Program-made: the position numbers and the translations under genes
NCBI RefSeq assembly: GCF_016595245.1
Contig: NZ_JAENHM010000058.1
Coordinates: 363,519 to 427,518, forward strand
Source of the DNA: Azospirillum endophyticum
GTDB taxonomy: Bacteria > Pseudomonadota > Alphaproteobacteria > Azospirillales > Azospirillaceae
Length of the DNA: 64,000 nt
Reading direction: 5' to 3'
The notes under the pieces: model-generated
The model's input: the letters and a program-made list of their open reading frames with translations, nothing else
Databases searched by the model: none
What the model was told of the DNA's origin: nothing
Shown: positions 50,922 through 58,814 of the stretch, piece after piece
Numbering within the stretch: the first letter of the stretch is position 1
Layout of the letters: each line of letters starts with the position of its first letter

Positions 50922-52091
50922 ATGAGCGTGCAGGCACCCCGATCGGCTGGCGGCGGATCGCGGCGGCGTGTTCTGGACAGGCTTGCGTGGTTCTGCGGTG
51001 GCGCTTTATGCGCCGGCCTCGTCCTCAGCGGCCCGTCCTGGTTCGAGGATGCGCAGGCAATGCTGTCGCGAAGCCGCGTCTCCGGCAAGGCCGCGGCGAC
51101 GCCGCGGGAGGTCGAACGGGACATCGCTGTGCAGCCCCCTGTCGTCCTGTCCGTGGCCGGAACGGTCGAACCGGGCCGCACGGTGACGGTGGTGGCCCCC
51201 TTTGCCGGATCGGTGAAGGAAAAGCGGTTCGATTATGGCCAGCGGGTCGAAGCCGGTCAGGTTCTGCTGGTCATCGACGGCTTCGATATGGATATGCGGG
51301 TGCGCGATGCGGAGGCCGCCCTTCTCAAGGCCGCGCAGCATCTGGACGAGGTCCGGAACTGGGCGACCGGCGCGGAGATGGCGCGTGCGCAGCGGCAGGT
51401 GGCCGCCGCGCGGCGGGAGGCCGAGCAGGCGCAACGCCGTGTGCAGGATGCCAAGCCGCTTATTGCCCAGGGCATCATTCCGCGGCAGGAGCATGAGGAT
51501 CTGCTGAGACAGGCCGAAGCACAGGCCCTCAACCGTCTGGCGGCGGAAGAGGAACTGGCCACCACCGCGAAGAGGGGCGGGCGCGACGCCGTCCGCATGG
51601 CTGAACTGGAGCACACGGGCGCCCTGGCGAAGCTCGAGGATCTGCGCCGGCAAGTGGAACGTGCGGTGGTGAGGGCGCCGGCCTCCGGCATGGTCATGAA
51701 GGCGCCGACCGCCTCTTCGGCCAATACGCCCGGTGTCGCGGCGGTCGAGGTCGGCGCCGGCCTGTCCCAAAACCAGAGCCTGTTCCTGATCGGCGAGATG
51801 GAAAGCCTGGCGGTCGCGGCACAGGTCGACGAGATGGACGTCAACAGTCTGCGTGTCGGTCAATTGGTCGGCGTGACCGGCGAAGCCTTCCCCGACAGTC
51901 CGTTGCCCGGACGGGTCGCCTGGGTCGCGCAGCAGGCGACGGTCGGTGACGGCGGGGCGTCGACCGGCGCATCCTTCGCCGTTCGCGTAGCGCTGCCGCC
52001 CCTGTCCGAAGCGCAGAAACAGCGCATTCGTGTCGGCATGTCGGCGACTCTGACGATCGGAACGGCCGCAGGGACGGGGGTTGCCGAGTGA
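50922..52091 (+). CDS. Membrane-fusion protein (HlyD/MacA-like)
   Basis: 389 residues from MSVQAPRSAGGGSRRRVLDR, with AAGGAG upstream. One N-terminal membrane helix (about 20-40) is followed by the beginning of a lipoyl half (VLSVAGTVEPGRTVTVVAPF, then GSVKEKRFDYGQRVEAGQVL). A long helical hairpin spans about 130-240, and the second lipoyl half carries VVRAPASGMVMKAPTA. It bridges the MacB-type permease and the TolC channel. It is the last gene of the export operon; 52092-52270 shows no gene. Confidence 0.87.
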   Translation: MSVQAPRSAGGGSRRRVLDRLAWFCGGALCAGLVLSGPSWFEDAQAMLSRSRVSGKAAATPREVERDIAVQPPVVLSVAGTVEPGRTVTVVAPFAGSVKEKRFDYGQRVEAGQVLLVIDGFDMDMRVRDAEAALLKAAQHLDEVRNWATGAEMARAQRQVAAARREAEQAQRRVQDAKPLIAQGIIPRQEHEDLLRQAEAQALNRLAAEEELATTAKRGGRDAVRMAELEHTGALAKLEDLRRQVERAVVRAPASGMVMKAPTASSANTPGVAAVEVGAGLSQNQSLFLIGEMESLAVAAQVDEMDVNSLRVGQLVGVTGEAFPDSPLPGRVAWVAQQATVGDGGASTGASFAVRVALPPLSEAQKQRIRVGMSATLTIGTAAGTGVAE

Positions 52092-52270
52092 ACCCGTGCT
52101 TCCTCGGACAGGCTTTTGCAGCCGCGCGCGCATACCGCGCCCGATCGTCCAGTCCTGGCATGGTCATCGGGGTTCCGGAAGCAATGGACACTGCTGGCGA
52201 AATCGGGGGCCGCGGCGCGGTCTGGGAATGGCGGCTGTCGATGAGACATCCTCAATGAAGGAGGCCGATC

Positions 52271-52480
52271 ATGTCGCTCAAGCCGCAGACCATTCCGCCA
52301 GTGCCCGAGACGGCCGCGACCGTCGCGCGGGCCGCCTTTCCCAAAGGCACGGCCGTTCTCCGCCTCCGCGACGAGCTGGGGACGATTTGCCAGGACGAAC
52401 TGTTCGCCACCGTGGACCCCGAGCGGGACCAGCCGGCGGCGGCGTCATGGCGGTTGGCCGAACCGCGAATCGTTGATTAG
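52271..52480 (+). pseudogene. IS1182-type transposase, N-terminal remnant
   Basis: 69 codons beginning MSLKPQTIPPVPETAATVAR, then AAFPKGTAVLRLRDELGTIC, behind GAAGGAGG. This is the recognisable start of IS1182-family transposases. The remnant then diverges (SWRLAEPRIVD) and ends, lacking the rest of the protein. It stops one base before the second copy of the duplicated segment, so it marks the breakpoint. It may be translated but cannot be active. Confidence 0.7.
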
Positions 52481-52481
52481 G

Positions 52482-53142
52482 GTGGGACGTCCCACAATGC
52501 CGGCTCCCGCCAGAGATCTCCGATGAACGCTCCCTGCCCCCGCACCTCCCTGCGCAAGATCCTCCAATCTCCGTCGCCTGTTCAATGACGATTCCTACGA
52601 GCGCTACCGCGAGGCCCAGGCCCGCCTCGCCCCCGATGAACCGCCGCTCGACCGCCGGGCCTTCAAGACCCGACAGATCCTGATGACCCTGGGACGCGGC
52701 TGCTGCGGGCGGTAGCCGGCTCTCCCGGACCGGGGCCAGGGCCGGGACCAGCTTCGGGCTTCAGGCCGGGCAGCCGCGCCCGGCTGCCGCTGCGTTCCGA
52801 ATAGGCGCGGGTCAGTTCCGCCCCGAACAGGAAGATCACCGCCGAATAATAGACCCACAGCAGGATCAGCACGAAGGACCCTGCCGCGCCATAGACCGAC
52901 ACCACACCGCTGGTGGCGATGTAGAAGCCGATCAGGAACTTGCCCATCGCGAACAGGAAGGCGTTCACCGCTGCTCCCAGCCACACGTCGGCCCAGCGGA
53001 TGTAGGTGTCGGGCAGGATGCGGTAGATCAGCGCGAACAGGCCGGTCAGCACCGTCCAGGACACCACCACGTCGACCAGCCACAAGAGCGACGGCATCGC
53101 CGGCAGGTAGCCTGCGGCCCAGTGGCCGGCCGCCGCCAAGCC
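52482..53142. repeat. Duplicated segment, copy 2 (broken ybdD-like gene, intact yihY)
   Basis: It begins with the same GTGGGACGTCCCAC palindrome and matches copy 1 through the small gene and the 3' half of yihY. It contains 87 bases that copy 1 lacks and continues into the intact N-terminal part of yihY. Confidence 0.85.
52523..52715 (+). pseudogene. YbdD-like gene, frameshifted copy
   Basis: It starts MNAPCPRTSLRK like copy 1. Where copy 1 reads CTCGCCAACCTCC, this copy reads CTCCAATCTCC: two bases are missing and the frame runs into an early stop. The downstream remainder (DDSYERYREAQARLAPDEPP, ending GRGCCGR) is intact in the shifted frame. Confidence 0.8.
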
Positions 53143-53622
53143 GGCGCTGACCACCAGCGAGACGATCAGCAGGAAGCCGATGGCGCCGATCAGCGCCAGC
53201 GCCTTCAGCCGCACCCGCACCAGCCAGGTGATGGTCGATTCCTGCGGCGCCGCCACCCGCCAGATGCGGTTCAGCCCGGCCTGAAGCTCGACGAAGACGG
53301 TGGTGGCGCCGACCAGGATGGTGCCGATGCCGATGACGCTGGCGACGATCCCGGTCTCCCGCGCCCCGGCGCGCGCGATCAGGTCCTGCAGGGTCTGCCC
53401 GGCATCGTGCCCGACCAGCGCCGTCAGCTGGTCGACCAGCGCGCCGCGCGCCGCCTCGTCGCCGAACACCAGCCCGGCCAGCGCGATCACCAGGATCGCC
53501 AGCGGCGCCAGCGAGAAGATGGTGTAGAAGGCGATGGACGCCGCCATGCTCATCGCATCGTCGTTCATCCAGCCATAGGCCGCATCGACCACGATCGCCC
53601 ATCCCCGCCGCACGCCGCCCAT
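52663..53622 (-). CDS. YihY/virulence-factor-BrkB-family membrane protein
   Basis: 319 residues from MGGVRRGWAIVVDAAYGWMN, with GGGAGG six bases upstream; a GTG 13 codons earlier is an alternative. Family motifs are MAASIAFYTIFSLAPLAILV, then GATTVFVELQAGLNRIWRVA, and near the end SGVVSVYGAAGSFVLILLWV with YYSAVIFLFGAELTRAYSER. Six membrane segments are expected. The function of the family is not settled despite its old RNase BN name. The 3' end overlaps the convergent broken ybdD-like gene. The C-terminal tail is Gly/Pro-rich. Confidence 0.85.
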   Translation of the reverse strand: MGGVRRGWAIVVDAAYGWMNDDAMSMAASIAFYTIFSLAPLAILVIALAGLVFGDEAARGALVDQLTALVGHDAGQTLQDLIARAGARETGIVASVIGIGTILVGATTVFVELQAGLNRIWRVAAPQESTITWLVRVRLKALALIGAIGFLLIVSLVVSAGLAAAGHWAAGYLPAMPSLLWLVDVVVSWTVLTGLFALIYRILPDTYIRWADVWLGAAVNAFLFAMGKFLIGFYIATSGVVSVYGAAGSFVLILLWVYYSAVIFLFGAELTRAYSERSGSRARLPGLKPEAGPGPGPGPGEPATARSSRVPGSSGSVGS

Positions 53623-53874
53623 CGCCGCCCTCCCCGTCCCGGACCATTCCTCCGGTAACACCGGCGGCGGTCATTCGGTCATGCCGGGGGCCTCGGACGG
53701 CCGTTTCACCCTGCCCTACCCGCCCCCGCCGACCCGTGGTAGGAAGAAGGAGTCGGCGGACGGGATCCGCCGATCGGCCGCCGTTGAACGGTGAACAGCG
53801 GGCCGAAAACCGTTTCACGGCGTTCCAAACGTTCCATCCACGCACTTCATCCATCAAGCCAGGAGATCCGCCCG

Positions 53875-54600
53875 GTGTCGCAGAAGGTGATCGGCCTGAT
53901 CGGGGGCATGAGCTGGGAAAGCTCCGCCGAATATTACCGCATCGTCAACGAAGGCGTCCGCGACCGGCTGGGCGGGCTGCGCTCGGCCCGCTGCCTGATG
54001 TGGTCCTTCGACTTCGCCGAGGTCGAGGCGCTGCAGCATGCCGGCCGCTGGGACGACGCCACCGCCCTGATGATCGACGCCGCCCGCCGGCTGGAGCGCG
54101 GCGGCGCCGACTTCCTGCTGATCTGCACCAACACCATGCACCGCATGGCGGCCGAGGTTCAGGCCGCCGTCGCCATCCCGCTGCTGCACATCGCCGACCC
54201 CACGGCCGAGCGCATCCGCTCCGCCGGCCACCGCCGCGTCGGGCTGCTCGGCACCGCCTTCACCATGGAACAGGACTTCTACAAGGGTCGGCTGGCAGAG
54301 CGGCATGGGCTGGAGGTGCTGGTCCCCGACGAGGCCGACCGCGCCATCGTCCACCGCATCATCTACGAGGAACTGGTGCAGGGCCGGGTCGACCCCGCCT
54401 CCCGCCAAGCCTACCGCGAGGTGATCGCCCGGCTGGTCGAGCGCGGCGCCGAGGCCGTCATCCTCGGCTGCACCGAGATCATGCTGCTGGTGAAGCCGGA
54501 GGACAGCGCCGTCCCGCTGTTCGACACCACCGCCATCCATGCCGAGGCGGCGGTGGAACTGGCCATCGCCGGCTTCACCCCATCCCCAGCCGCTCCTTGA
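53875..54600 (+). CDS. Aspartate/glutamate racemase family protein
   Basis: 241 residues from a GTG start with AGGAGA upstream, reading MSQKVIGLIGGMSWESSAEY. The two catalytic cysteines lie in LLICTNTMHRMAAEV and AVILGCTEIMLLVKPEDSAV, the standard pair of the Asp/Glu racemase (YgeA/RacX) family. It may make D-aspartate, D-glutamate or other D-amino acids for cell-wall or biofilm modification; the substrate is not certain. Its end overlaps the convergent response-regulator gene by 26 bases. Confidence 0.85.
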   Translation: MSQKVIGLIGGMSWESSAEYYRIVNEGVRDRLGGLRSARCLMWSFDFAEVEALQHAGRWDDATALMIDAARRLERGGADFLLICTNTMHRMAAEVQAAVAIPLLHIADPTAERIRSAGHRRVGLLGTAFTMEQDFYKGRLAERHGLEVLVPDEADRAIVHRIIYEELVQGRVDPASRQAYREVIARLVERGAEAVILGCTEIMLLVKPEDSAVPLFDTTAIHAEAAVELAIAGFTPSPAAP

Positions 54601-55318
54601 GCGCTCCCAGGAAGCGCCGGCTGACCGGCACCGCATGGCCGCCGGTGGTCTGGATCTCCGCCAGCCCGCCATCGGCGAAGCGGATTTCCCGGATGCGCTC
54701 CGGGTTGACCAGATGCTGGCGGTGGCAGCGGAACAGCGGACTCTTCTCCTGGATGGTGTGGAGCGTCAGCTCGGTGAAGCGCTCCTGCCCGTCCTCCCCC
54801 ACCACATAGACGCCGGCGGGGCGGGAGACGACATACTCGACATCGGCCAGCTTCATCAGGGTGATGCGGTTGACCCCGGTGCAGGGGATGTGGCGCAGCT
54901 CCGCCGCCCCCGGCAGGACGGAGACCTCCTGGGGCGCGCGCTGCCGGCGCAGGCGCTGCAGGGTCTTCTCCAGCCGCGCCGGATCGGCCGGCTTCAGCAG
55001 ATAGTCGAAGGCATGCTCCTCGAAGGCCTGGACGGCATACTCGTCATGGGCGGTCAGGAAGACGATGCGCGGCATCCGCTCGGGATCGAGCATGCCCAGC
55101 ATCTCCAGCCCGCTGACCCGCGGCATCTGGATGTCGAGGAAGACCACGTCGGGCGCCTGCCGGTTGATGGCGCCGATCGCCTCGATGGCGTTGGCGCATT
55201 CGCCGAGGATGCGGATGTCGGCGGCCTCCTCCAGCATCCGGCGCAGCTCCTCGCGCGCCAGCGGCTCGTCGTCGACGATCAGGACGGTCATGGCAGGAGA
55301 GATCATGGTCGCCATCAT
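54575..55318 (-). CDS. btsR: LytTR response regulator (BtsR/LytR type)
   Basis: 247 residues. The receiver domain has TVLIVDDEPLAREELRRMLE, phospho-accepting Asp in DVVFLDIQMPRVSGLEML, Thr/Ala in VFLTAHDEYA and Lys in DYLLKPADPARLEKT. The C-terminal LytTR DNA-binding domain has LFRCHRQHLVNPERIREIRF. The gene overlaps the kinase gene by four bases. The symbol is given because kinase and regulator have the BtsS/BtsR layout known from E. coli; several Met starts within the first ten codons are possible. Confidence 0.8.
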   Translation of the reverse strand: MMATMISPAMTVLIVDDEPLAREELRRMLEEAADIRILGECANAIEAIGAINRQAPDVVFLDIQMPRVSGLEMLGMLDPERMPRIVFLTAHDEYAVQAFEEHAFDYLLKPADPARLEKTLQRLRRQRAPQEVSVLPGAAELRHIPCTGVNRITLMKLADVEYVVSRPAGVYVVGEDGQERFTELTLHTIQEKSPLFRCHRQHLVNPERIREIRFADGGLAEIQTTGGHAVPVSRRFLGALKERLGMG

Positions 55319-57021
55319 GCAGGCACGGGCTCTTCCAGCGGCAGGCGCAAAGTGACGCGGGTGGAGGCGTCGGGATCGCAGGCGACCGAGACGCCGTAGG
55401 CCTCGCCGTAGCGGTTGCGGATGCGGCGGTCGACGATGGTCATGCCCAGCCCGTCGCCGCCCGGCTTGGCCTCGTAGAGCCCGGCATTGTCCTCCACCGA
55501 CAGCAGCAGGTCGCCGCCGTCGCGCCGGGCCGCGATGCGCACCCGGCCGTCGCCGAGAAGCTGCGCCGTGCCGTGCTTGATCGCGTTCTCGACCAGCGGC
55601 TGGAGCGAGAAGGCCGGCAGCCGGGCATGGCGAAGGTTGTCCGGCACCTCGATCTCCACCGCCAGCCGCCCGGTGAAGCGGGCCAGCTCGATCTGGAGAT
55701 AGGCGCTGACATGCTCGACCTCGTCGGCCAGCGTCGCCATCTGGCTGGGGCGCTTCAGGTTCTTGCGGAAGAAGGTCGACAGGTTCTGCACCAGCTGCCG
55801 CGCCCGTTCCGGATCGTTGCGGATGACGGCGGAGATGGTGTTCAGCGCGTTGAACAGGAAATGCGGGTTCACCTGGGCATGCAGAAGCTTGATCTCCGAC
55901 TGCGCCAACAGCGCCTTCTGCTGCTCGTACCGCCCGGCCAGGATCTGGTTGGACAGCAGCCGCGCCACGCCCTCCCCCAGCGTCCGGTTGATGGTGGAGA
56001 AGATCTTGGTGCGCGGCTCGTACAGCTTGATGGTGCCGATCACCCCGCCATCCTCGCCCACCAGCGGGATGACCAGCGCCGCCCCCAGCCGGCAGGCCGA
56101 GCTGATCGAGCAGCGATAGGCCACCTCGTTGCCGTCGGCATAGATGACCTGATTGCTGGCGATGGCCTGATGCGTCTGCGGCGAGCTGATCGGCGTGCCG
56201 GGCAGATGATGGTCGTCGCCGATGCCGATGAAGGCCAGCAGCTTCTCCCGGTCGGTGATGGCGACGGCGCCGACCCCGGTCTCCTCATAGATGATGCGGG
56301 CGACGCGGGTGCTATTCTCGCTGTTGAAGCCGCCGCGCAGCACGCCGTCGCAGCGCGCGGCGATCTTCAGCGCCTTGGCCGAAAAGGCACTGGACTGCTT
56401 CTCGTCCAGCACCCGGCGCTCCAGCAGGATGCGCATGAACAGCGCGGCCCCGACCGTGTTGGCGACGATCATCGGCGCCGCCACCACCTCGACCAGATGC
56501 AGCGCCGCCTCGAACGGCCGGGCCACCGCCAGGATGATCAGCATCTGCACCAGCTCGGCGACGAAGGTGACGGCGCCGACGCGCAGCGGGTTGAACAACG
56601 GCTCGATCCGGCCGTGGCGCACCATGTAGCGGTGGACCAGCCCGCCGATCAGCCCCTCCGCCATGGTGGAGATGGCACAGGCCAGCGCCGACATGCCACC
56701 CAGCGAATAGCGGTGCAGGCCGCCGGTCAGTCCGACCGCCAACCCCACCGAAGGCCCGCCGAAGATGCCGCCCAGCACCGCGCCGATGGCGCGGGTGTTG
56801 GCGATGGAATCATCGATGTGCAGGCCGAAATAGGTCCCCATGATGCAGAAGATCGAGAAGATCACGTAGCAGGCCAGCTTGTGCGGCCAGCGCACCGTCA
56901 CATGGGTCAGCGGCAGGAACAGCGGCGTCCGGCTCAGCAGATACGCGATCACCAGATAGACGCACATCTGCTGAAGCAGGGAGAGGACCAGGGTGAAGGG
57001 TTCGATGGGTATGACGGGCAT
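55315..57021 (-). CDS. btsS: LytS-type sensor kinase (BtsS-like)
   Basis: 568 residues. The N-terminal 5TM-5TMR_LYT region has about six membrane helices with FGLHIDDSIANTRAIGAVLG and GGIFGGPSVGLAVGLTGGLH. A GAF-like domain follows (about 235-360). The His_kinase domain has phospho-accepting His in HAQVNPHFLFNALNTISAVI and ATP-binding VENAIKHG, DGLGMTIVDRRIRNRYGE. BtsS senses pyruvate in E. coli and drives a CstA-family transporter. A CstA gene and a YbdD-like gene are present in this window, which makes the same role plausible here. Confidence 0.83.
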   Translation of the reverse strand: MPVIPIEPFTLVLSLLQQMCVYLVIAYLLSRTPLFLPLTHVTVRWPHKLACYVIFSIFCIMGTYFGLHIDDSIANTRAIGAVLGGIFGGPSVGLAVGLTGGLHRYSLGGMSALACAISTMAEGLIGGLVHRYMVRHGRIEPLFNPLRVGAVTFVAELVQMLIILAVARPFEAALHLVEVVAAPMIVANTVGAALFMRILLERRVLDEKQSSAFSAKALKIAARCDGVLRGGFNSENSTRVARIIYEETGVGAVAITDREKLLAFIGIGDDHHLPGTPISSPQTHQAIASNQVIYADGNEVAYRCSISSACRLGAALVIPLVGEDGGVIGTIKLYEPRTKIFSTINRTLGEGVARLLSNQILAGRYEQQKALLAQSEIKLLHAQVNPHFLFNALNTISAVIRNDPERARQLVQNLSTFFRKNLKRPSQMATLADEVEHVSAYLQIELARFTGRLAVEIEVPDNLRHARLPAFSLQPLVENAIKHGTAQLLGDGRVRIAARRDGGDLLLSVEDNAGLYEAKPGGDGLGMTIVDRRIRNRYGEAYGVSVACDPDASTRVTLRLPLEEPVPA

Positions 57022-57158
57022 GGCGGTATTCCCGGCGGCGGCCTCGGTGAACCGGCCCCGCTCAGCGCCATCCTACACCGGCGGGCTCCCGCCGCCGATG
57101 GGACATCCTTGCATGCCTCCGGTCATGCCTCCCGATGCCTCTTGAGGCCGGGAAGATC

Positions 57159-57272
57159 CCCTCTCCCCCCCGGGGAGAGGGTTAGGGTGAGGGGGTCGCG
57201 CGGCAGGATTTTCGGGAAAGGCATGCAGTGCATCCCCCTCACCCCGACCCTCTCCCCGGGGGGAGAGGGAGC
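57159..57272. repeat. Composite palindromic intergenic repeat, type A
   Basis: Two CCCTCTCCC...GGGAGAGGG palindromes, with inner arms TTAGGGTGAGGGGG and CCCCCTCACCCCGAC around a core of about 40 bases. It has the same order as the element at 10230. It fills most of the gap between the kinase and deacetylase genes. Confidence 0.7.
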
Positions 57273-57281
57273 TGGTAGTGC

Positions 57282-58085
57282 TCAGTGCCGACGCGGGGCC
57301 GGATGCAGCAGCGCCAGTTCCGGGGTCACCGACTGGCGCATCGCCGCCTCCCATTCGCTCATGGTGACGAAGCGCAGGCCGCGCCGCTCCCCCTCCTCCA
57401 GGATCGCCGGCAGCGCCGCGACGGTCGCCGCCTTGGTGCTGTGCATCAGCACGACGGCGCCCGGCGCCAGCCGTTCGACGATGCGGTGGCGGATCACGTC
57501 GGGACCGGTGTCCTTCCAGTCCTGGCTGTCGGCGGTCCACAGCACCGTCGCCATGCCGTGATGGCGTGCCAGCGCCGCCAGCGCGCCGTCGACGTCGCCG
57601 TAGGGCGGGCGAAACCATGCCGCCTGCACGCCGACCGATGCCAGGGCCTTTTCCGCCTGCGCCAGGTTCCACTCGCGCTCTGTCGGCTTCAAGTCGGTGG
57701 TCATCGGGTGGGTCTGGGTGTGGCTGCCGACCTCGTTGCCGGACGCCGCCACCAGCCTGGCGATCCCGTGATGCTCCGGGATCTTGGCGCCGATGTAGAA
57801 GAAGGTCGCCTTCGCCCCATGCGCCCGCAGGATGTCGAGGATCTGCGGATCGTTGGCGTCCGGCCCGTCGTCGATGGTCAGCGCCACCACCTTCGCCGCC
57901 GGCAGGGTCAAATCCACCTGGGCGAGGTCGAGATCCGATCCGGGGATCAGATGCTCGGTCACGAAGGGAGCCGCACCATGGGTGGCGGCATAGCTGCGCT
58001 GCCCGGCCGGCACGGCGGACGGCAGGACGAATAGGGCGGCCGCCAGCCCCAGCGGCAGGACGGCACGGCGGAACAGGGTCATCAT
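57282..58085 (-). CDS. Polysaccharide deacetylase (NodB family), exported
   Basis: 267 residues from MMTLFRRAVLPLGLAAALFV, with a signal peptide cleaved near SAVPAGQR. NodB motifs are VVALTIDDGPDANDPQILDI with catalytic and metal Asp, GNEVGSHTQTHPMTTDL with two metal His, WFRPPYGDVDGALA, and LMHSTKAATVAALPAIL with the late His. It removes acetyl groups from a polysaccharide or peptidoglycan in the periplasm. A much longer frame upstream lacks a signal or ribosome site and was rejected. Confidence 0.83.
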   Translation of the reverse strand: MMTLFRRAVLPLGLAAALFVLPSAVPAGQRSYAATHGAAPFVTEHLIPGSDLDLAQVDLTLPAAKVVALTIDDGPDANDPQILDILRAHGAKATFFYIGAKIPEHHGIARLVAASGNEVGSHTQTHPMTTDLKPTEREWNLAQAEKALASVGVQAAWFRPPYGDVDGALAALARHHGMATVLWTADSQDWKDTGPDVIRHRIVERLAPGAVVLMHSTKAATVAALPAILEEGERRGLRFVTMSEWEAAMRQSVTPELALLHPAPRRH

Positions 58086-58241
58086 CGCGGAAACACTTGG
58101 GCAGAGGTCGGCGCCGCTCCTCCCCTCGAAAGGGGCAGGTTCGGCAGAGGACCGAGCTTTGCGCCCGCCCGCCGCGATGGACAAGCGATTTATTGCGGAC
58201 CTGCGAGGGGGGCACGTTGACGGAGATCTCGCTTGGTTATA

Positions 58242-58257
58242 TGTAACGATGGTTACA
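58242..58257. promoter_or_regulatory. Candidate operator before the ChrB-domain gene
   Basis: TGTAAC-GATG-GTTACA, a perfect inverted repeat with a 4-base spacer, 13 bases before the ATG of the ChrB-domain gene. A repressor bound here would block transcription or translation start of the ChrB/MFS pair. Confidence 0.55.
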
Positions 58258-58270
58258 GCAACGGTGCAAC

Positions 58271-58813
58271 ATGGTCGTCCTGTCCTGGCTACTCCTGACT
58301 TACAAGGTTCCGCCCGAACCATCGGCCAAGCGCATCGCGTTGTGGCGGAAGCTGAAGGGGATGGGGGCGATCTATCTGCAAAACGGCGTCTGCCTTCTGC
58401 CGAAAACCGACGACCACGTCCGTCGGCTGAAGATGCTGGAGAACGATGTGACCACGATGGGCGGCGAAGCCGTGATTCTGGAAACGGCCGCGCTCGACCG
58501 AGCCCAGGAGGAGAAGGTGACCGCCCGCTTCAAGGCGGATCGCGACGAGCAGTACCGTGAGTTCCTGGGCCGTTGCGCCGACTTCGAGGCGGAGATCGCC
58601 AAGGAGATCGCCATTGAAAAATTCACCTACGCGGAGCTCGAGGAGGAGGACACGGATCTCAAGAAACTCCAGGGCTGGCTGGAGAAGATCCGGAAGCTCG
58701 ACTTCTACGGCGCCGACCTCGCCGGGGAAGCCGCGGCGCGCTTGCGTGCCTGCGAGACGTTGCTCGACAGCTACGCCCGGCGCGTGTTCGATGCCCATGA
58801 CGAGAACAGGTGA
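58271..58813 (+). CDS. ChrB N-terminal-domain protein (chromate-resistance family)
   Basis: 180 residues. WLLLTYKVPPEPSAKRIALW and GMGAIYLQNGVCLLPKTDDH are the ChrB N-terminal (PaaX-like) signature, followed by a charged helical region (DRAQEEKVTARFKADRDEQY). ChrB proteins regulate chromate-resistance operons. The C-terminal ChrB domain is missing, so this is the short form. It lies one base before the start of the MFS gene, and the palindrome just upstream suits autoregulation. Confidence 0.78.
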   Translation: MVVLSWLLLTYKVPPEPSAKRIALWRKLKGMGAIYLQNGVCLLPKTDDHVRRLKMLENDVTTMGGEAVILETAALDRAQEEKVTARFKADRDEQYREFLGRCADFEAEIAKEIAIEKFTYAELEEEDTDLKKLQGWLEKIRKLDFYGADLAGEAAARLRACETLLDSYARRVFDAHDENR

Positions 58814-58814
58814 G

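Noticed and set aside
58086..58322. A 79-residue N-terminal extension of the polysaccharide deacetylase
   Set aside because: It precedes the obvious signal peptide, has no ribosome site and overlaps the operator region of the ChrB-domain gene.
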